DNA from: an uncultured Collinsella sp.
Lineage (GTDB): Bacteria; Actinomycetota; Coriobacteriia; Coriobacteriales; Coriobacteriaceae
Length of the DNA: 27,700 nucleotides
Assembly (NCBI GenBank): GCA_958415625.1
Contig: CATYZI010000029.1
Span: 1 to 27,700 of the forward strand
Direction: 5' to 3'
Both the position numbers and the translations under genes were made by a program. The number at the start of each line of letters is the position of its first letter. The first letter of the stretch is position 1. The notes beneath the pieces were generated by a model. The model had not been told where the DNA came from, did no database searches, and saw only the letters and a list, made by a program, of their open reading frames with translations. This document shows positions 1 to 7,198 of this stretch, piece after piece.

Positions 1-1647
1 GAAGAGTTTCGGGTTGCCCTTACCGCGGCTCGCCTTCATGCACTGGCCTACCAAAAAGCCGATGACCTTCTGGTTGCCGTCGCGGTACTGCTGCGCCTGC
101 TCGGCACAGTTTGCCAGTACCTCGTCCACGATCGGCTGCAGCGCGCCGGCATCGCTCACCTGGCGCATGCCGCGCTCGTCGACGATCTTGTTGGGGTCGT
201 CGCCGGTCTGGGCCATGGCCTCAAAGACCTCGTGCGCCTGGTTGGAGCTGATGGCATCGGTCGCCAGCAACTTGGCAAGTGCGGCCACCTGAGCCGGTGC
301 AATGCCGGACTCGGCAAGCGACACGCCCGCACCCTTAAGATAGGCGATCATCTCGTTGACCAGCAGGTTCGCGACCGTCTGGGCCTCCTTGCCGGCCATA
401 CCGGCAGCGGCGGCCTCAAAGAAGTCGGCAAACTCGGGGTCGCCGGCGATCTGCTCGGCATCGGCCGTCTTAATGCCAAAGTCGGCCTCAAAACGGGCGC
501 GCTTGGCATCGGGCAGCTCGGGAATCTCGCCACGGCAGCGGTCGATAAACTCGTCGTCCAGATCGAACGGCGCCAGGTCGGGGTCGGGGAACAGACGATA
601 GTCGTCGGCCGTCTCCTTGACGCGCATAACCACGGTGCGTTTGCGGCTGGGCTCCCAGTGGCGAGTCTCCTGATAGATGATGCCGCCCTCCTCGAGCACC
701 TCGGCCTGACGGCAGATCTCGTAGGCAAGGCCGTCGTGCAGGCTCTTAAACGAGTTGAGGTTCTTGAGCTCGGTCTTGGTGCCCAGCTTGGTCTCGCCGC
801 GGCGGCGCAGCGACACGTTGCCGTCGCAGCGCATGGAGCCCTTCTCCATGGAGCAGTCCGAAATGCCCAGCGTCACAAAGATGCGACGGAGCTTCTCCAT
901 AAACAGGCGCGCTTCCTCGGGCGTACGCAGATCGGGCTCAGTCACGAGCTCAATCAAAGGCGTGCCGCAGCGGTTGTAGTCGACGAGCGACTCGGCCGCG
1001 GCGGTAATGCGGCCCTCGGCACCGCCCACGTGCACCATCTTGGCGGCGTCCTCCTCCATGTGGATGCGCAGGATGCGGATGGGCACCGTGTAGGAACCGT
1101 CCTCGCGGCGCTCGGGCATCTGCAGGTTGGACGCATCGTAGCTGGCCAGGTGACCGGCGCGCTGGTTACCCTCGCGCATGGTTGACGTCATGGACGTGGA
1201 CAGGCCCTCGGCGTTGGCCGAGGCGCTCGCCAGGCTCTGGGCCTCGGCCTCGCCAAACGCGCAGTCGGGGCGTTCGGCGGCACCGCGACCGGTCACATCC
1301 AGATCCAGGTGACCGTACATGGCAAAGGCGACCGGACCCTGCGTGGTCTGGAAGTTCTTGGCCATGTCGGGATAGAAGTAGTGCTTGCGGTAGAACATCG
1401 AGTGACGCTGGATCTCGCAGTTGGTGGCGAGACCGGCCTTGACGATGCTCTCGATGGCGCGCTTATTGGGCACCGGCAGGGCGCCGGGCAGGCCCAGGCA
1501 CACCGGGCACACGTTGGCGTTGGGCTCGTCATCGTGGCTGAGCTTACAGTTGCAGAACATCTTGGTGTCGAGTGCGGTGAGCTCGGTGTGGATCTCCAGG
1601 CCGATCACGGCCTCCCAATCCTGCAGGACCTCGGAAAGCTCCTTCAT
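1..1647 (-). CDS. gatB: Aspartyl/glutamyl-tRNA amidotransferase subunit B, 3' end cut by window edge
   Basis: GatB binds misacylated Glu-tRNA(Gln) or Asp-tRNA(Asn), phosphorylates the side-chain carboxylate and uses ammonia delivered from GatA. The window holds 549 codons in one open frame, starting MKELSEVLQDWEAVIGLEIH. The zinc-site pattern C32-x-C34...C47-x-x-C50 is present, followed by the MFYRKHYFYPDMAKN-type core and the conserved RIHMEEDAAK block (about 194-203). The C-terminal YqeY-like tail reaches GKGNPKLF, so only roughly ten residues and the stop lie outside the window. The start is the ATG at 1645-1647, which shares its A with the gatA stop (TAATG), so translation is coupled. Oddity: about 70 residues separate the DLDV strand (about 118) from RIHMEED, where GatB usually has far fewer; the extra stretch is Ala/Ser-rich and in frame. 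Identity is secure. Confidence 0.97.
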   Translation of the reverse strand, partial: MKELSEVLQDWEAVIGLEIHTELTALDTKMFCNCKLSHDDEPNANVCPVCLGLPGALPVPNKRAIESIVKAGLATNCEIQRHSMFYRKHYFYPDMAKNFQTTQGPVAFAMYGHLDLDVTGRGAAERPDCAFGEAEAQSLASASANAEGLSTSMTSTMREGNQRAGHLASYDASNLQMPERREDGSYTVPIRILRIHMEEDAAKMVHVGGAEGRITAAAESLVDYNRCGTPLIELVTEPDLRTPEEARLFMEKLRRIFVTLGISDCSMEKGSMRCDGNVSLRRRGETKLGTKTELKNLNSFKSLHDGLAYEICRQAEVLEEGGIIYQETRHWEPSRKRTVVMRVKETADDYRLFPDPDLAPFDLDDEFIDRCRGEIPELPDAKRARFEADFGIKTADAEQIAGDPEFADFFEAAAAGMAGKEAQTVANLLVNEMIAYLKGAGVSLAESGIAPAQVAALAKLLATDAISSNQAHEVFEAMAQTGDDPNKIVDERGMRQVSDAGALQPIVDEVLANCAEQAQQYRDGNQKVIGFLVGQCMKASRGKGNPKLF

Positions 1648-3161
1648 TACAGCTCGCCTCCCTTCCCGGCAAAATCGGGCGCGACGGAAAGCGCGGGCGC
1701 ACCCGTGGCGGCATCGGCAAAGCCGCGCTCCAGGGCGCGGGCAAACGTGAGCAGCTGACGGTCCCTAAAGGCAGGTCCCACCAGCTGGGCAGAAACGGGC
1801 AGCTTGCTGTCATCGCCCAGGCCCAGCGGCACCGAGATACCGCCGTTGCCGCAAATGTTGAGCGAGATGGTGTACAGGTCGGAGAGGTACATCTGCGTAG
1901 GGTCGTTGAGCTCGCCAAACTTAAAGGCCGTGCGCGGCGAGGCGGGCATGAGGATGGTGTCCACCTTGGCATACGCGGCGTCATAGTCCTGCGTGATGAG
2001 CGTGCGGGCCTTTTGCGCGGCGTAGTAGTACTTGTCGTACACGCCCGAGCTCAGCAGGTAGGCGCCGAGCATCTGACGGCGCTTGGCCTCGGCGCCAAAG
2101 CCGTGGGCGCGCGAAAGCGAGCTCTGGTCGGACAGGTTGGCGCACCCCTCCTCCTGATAGCCGTAGCGAATGCCGTCGAAGCGAGCCAGGTTGGAGAACG
2201 CCTCGGCCGGGCCGATAACGTAGTAGGCGGCGATGGCGGCGTCCAGGTGCGGCAGGTCGACCTCGACCAGCTCGGCGCCCTGGTTCTGCAGCTCCTGGGC
2301 GGCGCGCTGAACAGCGGCCTTGACCTCGGGCGTCAGGCCCTCGGCCTCCATAAACGCGGGGATGATGCCCACGCGCTTGCCCTCGATGCTGTCGTTGAGA
2401 TGCTCGGTAAAGTCGACGGCGCAGTCCTGGCTGGTGCAGTCGTACGGATCGTGCCCCGCGCCGGTAAGCGCGTTCATGGCCAGCGCGACATCCTCGACCG
2501 TGCGGCCAAAGGGACCCACCTGGTCGAGCGACGAGCCAAAGGCAACCACGCCGTAACGGCTCACGGCACCATACGTGGGCTTAAAGCCCACCACGCCGCA
2601 CAGCGACGCCGGCTGGCGAATGGAGCCGCCGGTGTCCGAGCCCAGCGAGAGCGCGACCTCGCCCGCGGCGACGGCGGCAGCGGAGCCGCCCGAGGAGCCG
2701 CCGGGCACGCGCTCGGTATCCCAGGGGTTGTTGGTGCGGTGGAACGCCGAGCTCTCGGTGGAGCTGCCAAAGGCAAACTCGTCCATGTTGGCCTTGCCCA
2801 TGGGCAGACAGCCAGCATCGAGCATGCGCTGGACGCAGGTGGCGGTGTAGACGCTCTGGTAATCCTCGAGCATGCGGGAGGCGCAGGTGGTGCGTGTGCC
2901 CACGAGGTTCATGTTGTCCTTGATGGCCAGCGGCACACCCGCGAGCGGGGGCAGCGGCTTGCCTGCGGCACGGTCGGCATCCACGCGCGCGGCGGCCTCG
3001 AGCGCAAGCTCGGGCGCCACCTGCAGGAATGCCTGGACCCCGCCCTCACGCGCTTCGATGGCGGCAAGGGAGGCCTGGGCCACCTCGGTAGCGGTAAAGT
3101 CGCCGGCGGCAACGCCCGCGGCGACCTGGGCGGCGGTAAGGGAATCGAAGTTCTGCGCCAT
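1647..3161 (-). CDS. gatA: Aspartyl/glutamyl-tRNA amidotransferase subunit A (glutamine amidase)
   Basis: GatA hydrolyses glutamine and channels ammonia to GatB. The 504-residue length is normal for the family. The amidase-signature triad is visible: K81 in GVPLAIKDN, cis-Ser S156 in PGGSSGGS and nucleophile S180 in SDTGGS, with the same 75- and 24-residue spacings I know for the family. The GFKPTYG block follows. The start ATG at 3159-3161 overlaps the gatC stop by one base (TAATG), and its own stop overlaps gatB the same way, so the three subunits form one translationally coupled operon in the order C-A-B. No signal peptide is present; the protein should be cytoplasmic. Nothing is missing. 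Confidence 0.98.
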   Translation of the reverse strand: MAQNFDSLTAAQVAAGVAAGDFTATEVAQASLAAIEAREGGVQAFLQVAPELALEAAARVDADRAAGKPLPPLAGVPLAIKDNMNLVGTRTTCASRMLEDYQSVYTATCVQRMLDAGCLPMGKANMDEFAFGSSTESSAFHRTNNPWDTERVPGGSSGGSAAAVAAGEVALSLGSDTGGSIRQPASLCGVVGFKPTYGAVSRYGVVAFGSSLDQVGPFGRTVEDVALAMNALTGAGHDPYDCTSQDCAVDFTEHLNDSIEGKRVGIIPAFMEAEGLTPEVKAAVQRAAQELQNQGAELVEVDLPHLDAAIAAYYVIGPAEAFSNLARFDGIRYGYQEEGCANLSDQSSLSRAHGFGAEAKRRQMLGAYLLSSGVYDKYYYAAQKARTLITQDYDAAYAKVDTILMPASPRTAFKFGELNDPTQMYLSDLYTISLNICGNGGISVPLGLGDDSKLPVSAQLVGPAFRDRQLLTFARALERGFADAATGAPALSVAPDFAGKGGEL

Positions 3162-3472
3162 TACTCGCTCTCCCCCTCTCCCAAAATGGACGGCACGCGG
3201 AAGTAGCGGTCGCGCGCGCTGCCGGCGTTTTCGAGCGCAACGTCGAGCGGCAGGTCGCGCTCGGGCTCGCGCAGGTCGTCGCCCATCACGTTGGACAGGC
3301 TTCCGATGGGATGGAACGTGGGCTCCACGTCGGGCAAGTCATATTGCAAGACGGGCTCGAGCATCTGGACGGCATCGTTCATATAGGACGTCATCTGGGC
3401 GAGCTCGTCATCGGTCAGTGCGATCTTTGCGTACTCGGCGATGCCGCGCACGTCTTTCTCGCTGAGTGCCAT
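3161..3472 (-). CDS. gatC: Aspartyl/glutamyl-tRNA amidotransferase subunit C
   Basis: A small scaffold subunit that wraps the GatA-GatB interface. From the chosen start it is 103 residues, beginning MALSEKDVRGIAEYAKIALT, the usual GatC N-terminus, and carrying the central LEPVLQYDLPDVEPTFHP motif and the C-terminal FRVPSIL motif. An ATG 18 bases upstream (3490) is also in frame, but AAGGGAG sits about 6 bases before the ATG at 3470-3472, which fixes that as the start. It is the first gene of gatCAB. A TATACT -10 box lies 36-41 bases upstream of the start codon. Confidence 0.95.
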   Translation of the reverse strand: MALSEKDVRGIAEYAKIALTDDELAQMTSYMNDAVQMLEPVLQYDLPDVEPTFHPIGSLSNVMGDDLREPERDLPLDVALENAGSARDRYFRVPSILGEGESE

Positions 3473-3507
3473 AGGCGCTCCCTTCCGCATAACAGATAAA
3501 CCGCTCT

Positions 3508-3513
3508 AGTATA
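3508..3513 (-). promoter_or_regulatory. Probable -10 box for gatCAB
   Basis: On the minus strand TATACT (5 of 6 to consensus) lies 36-41 bases before the gatC ATG, a sensible distance for a short leader. I see no good -35 hexamer 16-18 bases upstream, so the call rests on the -10 box and position only. Confidence 0.4.
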
Positions 3514-3608
3514 CAAGGCAACGCTGCTTGGAGCAGGTGCTTTACCCAAATGCAGCGAAAACGTAACGAGGACGGCAGGTTGGCAGGCAACGGGCTGGCG
3601 GTTCTGCA

Positions 3609-3671
3609 GCAAAACCGCACCGTCCATAGCGAAAACCGTCCCGCCCACAACGAAAACCGTCCCGCCCACAA
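3609..3671. repeat. Three tandem 21-bp units
   Basis: Two identical 21-bp units (3630-3650 and 3651-3671, reading CGAAAACCGTCCCGCCCACA plus A) follow a diverged unit at 3609-3629. The array runs straight into the type A palindrome. Its role is unknown. Confidence 0.75.
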
Positions 3672-3674
3672 CGA

Positions 3675-3739
3675 AAAGCATCACAACATTCGACGCTTTT
3701 CGCCAAAATCGAGATTTTCATCGAATGTTGTGATGGTTT
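3675..3739. repeat. Type A 65-bp palindromic repeat, copy 1
   Basis: The core arms CATCACAACATTCGA (3679-3693) and its exact complement (3721-3735) flank a 27-bp spacer. The outer arm bases carry one mismatch relative to copies 2 and 4. The spacer contains AAAATCGAGATTTT, itself an inverted repeat. The element lies 3' of the sortase gene and 5' of gatC. Confidence 0.85.
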
Positions 3740-3749
3740 GGAAGCCCCG

Positions 3750-3784
3750 ACCACCACAAAGGTGCCTGTCCCATTTGTGGTGGT
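3750..3784. repeat. Type B hairpin repeat, copy 1
   Basis: Perfect 11-bp arms ACCACCACAAA / TTTGTGGTGGT enclose a 13-nt loop GGTGCCTGTCCCA. It lies 14 bp beyond the sortase stop codon, so on the minus strand it may also act as that gene's transcript end. It starts 11 bp after type A copy 1. Confidence 0.8.
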
Positions 3785-3797
3785 TCTGGAGAATGTC

Positions 3798-4736
3798 TTA
3801 TGCCGAGGCTTTGGCCTTGCGGCGCTTGCGGACCGCGTGGATCACGATGTCCAGCAGCAACAGCACAATGGCTACGACCACGATGAGCACGGCAAACTCG
3901 CGCTTGCCCCAGTGGCGACCGGCCAGCGACTTTTGCTTGTCGACGTCCTTCTTGTTGTACTTGGTGCGCACGCAATGCACCAGCAGGCGATGGTCGTTCA
4001 CGCCATAGGGCGTGCAGGTGACGAGCGTCACCTTGTCGGCGCCGGGCTCGATGGTCAGCGACTCCATCTCCTCGGGCAGCACCACCTCGGAGTCCACCAT
4101 CTTGTAGGCGAGCGTCTTGTTCATGGTGTGCAGCAGCACCAGGTCGCCGGGCTCCAGCGAATGGATGTCGTCGAACATGCTCAGGTTGCGCATGCCCGAG
4201 TGCGCGGTGAGCACGCAATGCGTCGAGGTGCCGCCCACCGGCAGGCTCGTACCCTCCAGGTGGCCGACGCCCGCCATAAGGACTTCCTCGCTCGTGCCGT
4301 GGTAGATGGGCATGCTCACGTCGATGGAGGGGATCTCGACCCAGCTCATCATGGGGTCGCGGTCAAAGATGAGCTGCTGATCGTAGGGCTCGATCTGGTC
4401 GGCGGGAAGCTCGGTGGCCTCGCCGGCAAGCTGCTCGTTAAAGGAGCGCGCTTGGAGTAGGATGCGCTCGCGCTCCTCTTCGGAGAGCGCGTCCACGGTG
4501 CTGGACACGGTGCTGATCTGGTTGAACACGCCCGAGGCCTCGAGCCGGTCCAAGATCCATGGCCAGGTCATAAGGCCCACGCCAATAAGGATGATGACGA
4601 TGGTGATGAGTCGGTCGGCCCAACGTGGCAGTCGCTTGCGACGACGCTTAGGCTTTGGTTGAGGTTTGGGCTGGGGGCTTGAGCCACCGTTGGCCACGGC
4701 GTTATTGCTCTTCATGTGTTTGGCACCCTGCACCAT
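3798..4736 (-). CDS. Class C (pilin-polymerising) sortase
   Basis: A membrane transpeptidase expected to link the pilins encoded just upstream. In 312 residues it shows a Lys/Arg/Pro-rich cytoplasmic N-terminus, a membrane segment at about 42-61, the catalytic His179 (in LTAHSG), Cys241 in TLVTC and Arg250. A second C-terminal membrane helix (about 281-300) with an RKRRK tail follows; two membrane anchors are typical of class C sortases. A lid-like stretch around LIFDRDPMMSW (about 122-132) carries a DP motif resembling the class C lid. The start is the ATG at 4734-4736, with AAAGGAG 9 bases upstream; an in-frame ATG at codon 8 has no comparable site. It is separated from the pilins by a strong terminator, so it is probably transcribed on its own. 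No second sortase is in the window. Confidence 0.92.
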   Translation of the reverse strand: MVQGAKHMKSNNAVANGGSSPQPKPQPKPKRRRKRLPRWADRLITIVIILIGVGLMTWPWILDRLEASGVFNQISTVSSTVDALSEEERERILLQARSFNEQLAGEATELPADQIEPYDQQLIFDRDPMMSWVEIPSIDVSMPIYHGTSEEVLMAGVGHLEGTSLPVGGTSTHCVLTAHSGMRNLSMFDDIHSLEPGDLVLLHTMNKTLAYKMVDSEVVLPEEMESLTIEPGADKVTLVTCTPYGVNDHRLLVHCVRTKYNKKDVDKQKSLAGRHWGKREFAVLIVVVAIVLLLLDIVIHAVRKRRKAKASA

Positions 4737-4762
4737 CGCCGGTCACTCCTTTACAGCTCAGG

Positions 4763-4774
4763 TTGTCTAAACAA
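4763..4774. promoter_or_regulatory. Operator-like TTGTCTAAACAA before sortase
   Basis: A near-perfect 12-bp palindrome lies 27-38 bases upstream of the sortase ATG, next to TATTAT (minus strand), which could be a -10 box. A one-base variant, TTGTTTAAACAA, lies upstream of the adhesin gene at 12158-12169. A shared operator is an inference. Confidence 0.35.
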
Positions 4775-4867
4775 ATAATAGCCGATTAGCGAGCTTCCGC
4801 GCCGGACAACGCAGCCTGACAGCATTGCACAGCGCGAGTATGGGCCCGCATTTGAGTTTTCAAAATG

Positions 4868-5000
4868 TCCCGAATCGGCTGGGCGATTCGGGATACAATG
4901 TCAATAGAAAACGACGCACCCCGCGTAAGTGTACAAGAGCGCGGGCGGCCTAGTTTTCAGTTTTTGTTAAATGCCCGGGATCCGACCCCCGGGCATTCTT
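4868..5000 (+). ncRNA. Candidate small RNA or orphan leader
   Basis: A perfect inverted repeat (4868-4893) is followed at once by TACAAT, a possible -10 box with no clear -35. About 70 bases later comes the GCCCGGG hairpin with a U-rich tail. No plus-strand gene follows for many kilobases, so a roughly 95-nt free transcript is conceivable. CCCGCG...CGCGGG within it could form another stem. This is speculative. Confidence 0.25.
4971..5000 (+). terminator. Rho-independent terminator-like hairpin
   Basis: ATGCCCGGG (4971-4979) pairs perfectly with CCCGGGCAT (4988-4996) across an 8-nt loop and is followed on the plus strand by TCTTATTT. The orientation fits a plus-strand transcript. Confidence 0.5.
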
Positions 5001-5147
5001 ATTTGCGCTTTCGGCGCAAATGCCGTCCACCGTCCGCACCGCGCGTGCGCCTACGGACCTTAAACCGAACTTCATACGAGTCAAGAAACGCGATGACGAA
5101 CGTGCCCGCATCGGACGATGAAGGCTGGCTGTGTTATCCCAAAAAAA

Positions 5148-5178
5148 CGGGGCAGACTCCAGTGCGGAGTCTGCCCCG
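5148..5178 (-). terminator. Strong rho-independent terminator of the pilin operon
   Basis: A perfect 13-bp stem CGGGGCAGACTCC / GGAGTCTGCCCCG with a 5-nt loop is followed on the minus strand by seven T (5141-5147). It lies about 100 bp after the last pilin stop and before the sortase gene. Confidence 0.93.
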
Positions 5179-5278
5179 AAAAGAGAATGGCAAAGCAAGA
5201 ACGTCAATGGACGAGAAAAGTGTCCGCAAGTCTCATGGCCATCACATCCCACCTGCCAAAGGGATGGGTGAGCGAGCG

Positions 5279-7090
5279 TTACTCCTGCTCGGACTCCTCA
5301 GCCTGCTTACGGCTGCGGATGAGGTGTGCCACGCCAATGCACAGCACCGCGCCACCAGCGATCCAAGTGAAGGTCACGCCGTTAAGACCGGTCAGTGGGA
5401 GGCCAACCTGCTTGGTATCGCCAACGGTGATGTTGAAGTAGCCATCGGTGACCTTGTCCGAGCCGGCCTGCGCCGTTAGCCTGTTATCACCGGCATTCTC
5501 ATCGGTAAGGCCAGCGATGACCTTGTCACTCTGGTTCTTGCTATCAAGCGTGCCAGAGAGCGCAGTAAGACCAGCGTTCGGATCAATGGTGTTCATGGTC
5601 GGCTTGATCTCGAAGGTGAAGGGTTCGACCTTGGTGTAACCATCGGGAGCAGAAGTTTCCGTGACCGTATAGACGCCAGCATCGAGACCGGTAAGCGTAA
5701 TGACACCATCGGGGTTCATCGAAAGCTCAACCTTGTTGTCGCTCAAAGTGCCGTCACTCTTGACATATTTAACGTTTGCGCTGTTCTCGTCACCGTTAGT
5801 TGTGTCACCAGCTGCGATGGTGAACGTAGCACCTTCCAGCGCCTTCTCAGTGCCAAGGTCAACCTTGTTGATCTTGAGGCCGTAGGTGTAGTCCTTGACC
5901 GTATCGGATTCCGAGGTGCCAGTACCTGCGACCATGGGGTTGTTAGAATACTCGAGCGTAACAGTATTGGGGTTGCCCTCCAGCTTGTTGTTGGCCCCTG
6001 CAATAACCGCCTTTGCGTTGAGCTTTGCCTTGTAGAAGACAACAATATTGGTGTTGGCATTGATCGTAAGCGTTCCGCCATTTTTCGCGATGGCTGACTT
6101 CAGCCCATTGGTTCCATTAAAGTTAACTGTCAAAACACGCTGATTTGACTCAGAAGGGGCATCCACATCGTAGCTAGTCGGATTAATCTCGGTGTATTCA
6201 CCATTATTCAGCGCATAAACGCTGATCGAGTCAGTGATGTAGTCGAGACCGTCCGTCAGCTGATCCTTGAACTTGTAGGAATAGGTGTCGTAGCTATCGT
6301 AGTTGTCCGCAATCGTACCGGTGAGCCGGTAGTTGACCTCCTGGCCGATCTGGGAGTCGGCAGCGTCCACCCAGTCAATCTCGCCGGTAATGTCACCGCC
6401 CTTCACCTTAGAATCATCGAGGATCTTTTTCTCAACCGTGGGGATGCTGGTCTTCTCATGGATAGTTACGGCGCTACCGCCCACGACTGCAAAGATCGGG
6501 GACGTGCCAGTGTTCGGCTTGGTCGAATCGAGATCGCTGGTCACAAACAGGTAGTAACCGTTGCCATTCGCCAGATCAGGAGTCCAAGAATTACCAGTAG
6601 GGATGTTAGTCGCGGCAGGTTTCTCACTCTTAACGGCATTCGCAACTGCGTAGAGAACATTGTTGGTAGCGATTCGCGTTCCATCAGTCGATGTTGATCC
6701 TGCAGTAGTGGAACCCGCATGTGCCATGAGGAAGTCGGCTACTTCCTGGGCCGTAGGTTTGTCAGACAGCTGATCCTTAACCTCCAAGCCGCCATAACCC
6801 TTCCAGTCTTTCCTAATGGCATCAATCACCTTCGTGCTAACCGTATCGCTCGCCCACGTGATGTTCTGAGCGGTCTTGCCACCGTTTTCAGTGTCGGTCA
6901 CCGTAGCCTTAAAGATCTGGTACGCCTTGAACGTGGTGCCATCGTTTTTCTCGGCCTGACTAATGGTGATGCTGCCGTCACCCTCGGCCGCAAACGCCAT
7001 CGTCACCGGGGCCATGACGCCGCCGAAGCTCAGCGCTGCTGTGAGGCCGGCGGTTACTGCCAGGCGTGCGATGTTCTTGCTCATGCTCAT
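5279..7090 (-). CDS. LPLTG-anchored pilin, probable backbone (major) subunit
   Basis: 603 residues from the chosen start: signal peptide to about A35, then an N-terminal pilin domain and a middle domain ending in NPNTVTLEYSNNP (about 373-385), typical of isopeptide-forming pilin backbones. A Cna-B/SpaA-like domain follows (about 404-500; K406/K409 with E478 in TVTETSAPDGY), then LPLTG (564-568), a membrane helix and a charged tail. The likely polymerisation lysine is K213 in GGSAVTIHEKTSIPT, the position of the pilin motif. The start is the ATG at 7088-7090, with GGAGG 8 bases upstream; the upstream in-frame ATG at 7156 adds a charged run that would spoil the signal peptide. It is the last pilin gene before the terminator. 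Codon use is visibly less GC-rich than the neighbouring pilin. Backbone role is inferred. Confidence 0.88.
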   Translation of the reverse strand: MSMSKNIARLAVTAGLTAALSFGGVMAPVTMAFAAEGDGSITISQAEKNDGTTFKAYQIFKATVTDTENGGKTAQNITWASDTVSTKVIDAIRKDWKGYGGLEVKDQLSDKPTAQEVADFLMAHAGSTTAGSTSTDGTRIATNNVLYAVANAVKSEKPAATNIPTGNSWTPDLANGNGYYLFVTSDLDSTKPNTGTSPIFAVVGGSAVTIHEKTSIPTVEKKILDDSKVKGGDITGEIDWVDAADSQIGQEVNYRLTGTIADNYDSYDTYSYKFKDQLTDGLDYITDSISVYALNNGEYTEINPTSYDVDAPSESNQRVLTVNFNGTNGLKSAIAKNGGTLTINANTNIVVFYKAKLNAKAVIAGANNKLEGNPNTVTLEYSNNPMVAGTGTSESDTVKDYTYGLKINKVDLGTEKALEGATFTIAAGDTTNGDENSANVKYVKSDGTLSDNKVELSMNPDGVITLTGLDAGVYTVTETSAPDGYTKVEPFTFEIKPTMNTIDPNAGLTALSGTLDSKNQSDKVIAGLTDENAGDNRLTAQAGSDKVTDGYFNITVGDTKQVGLPLTGLNGVTFTWIAGGAVLCIGVAHLIRSRKQAEESEQE

Positions 7091-7198
7091 CTTCTTTTCC
7101 TCCGTTTTCCGTTTGATTCTCATTCGATCGGTCATCATCTGTCTGTGTCTTAGCATCTGCTTCGCTACGTCTCGCCCCGCTCTCTGGGAGGCTGCCAG

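Larger units (their letters stand above)
3473..3797. other. Intergenic region gatC/sortase, repeat-rich
   Basis: This 325-bp gap holds the gatCAB promoter at its left end, then a 21-bp tandem repeat (3609-3671), a type A 65-bp palindrome (3675-3739) and a type B hairpin (3750-3784) ending just before the sortase stop codon. The open frames across it are made of these repeats and do not look like genes. Confidence 0.7.
4737..5278. other. Intergenic region sortase/pilin, structured DNA
   Basis: This 542-bp gap has no convincing gene. From left to right it holds the operator-like palindrome (4763-4774), a 10-bp perfect inverted repeat TCCCGAATCG / CGATTCGGGA (4868-4893), a plus-strand terminator-like hairpin (4971-4996), an 8-bp hairpin ATTTGCGC / GCGCAAAT (5001-5021) and the minus-strand pilin terminator (5148-5178). 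The short plus-strand open frames are GC-skewed noise. Confidence 0.6.

Noticed and set aside
232..1185. Long plus-strand open frame opposite gatB
   Set aside because: It is antisense to gatB, which has full conserved motifs; the translation is Leu/Gly/His-rich low complexity typical of GC-rich shadow frames.
2013..3206. 397-codon plus-strand frame opposite gatA
   Set aside because: No recognisable domain, and it mirrors the third-codon GC bias of gatA.
3550..4008. Small plus-strand protein with NENRPAH repeats
   Set aside because: The repeats are the translation of the 21-bp tandem DNA array and the palindromes, and the frame runs antisense into the sortase gene.
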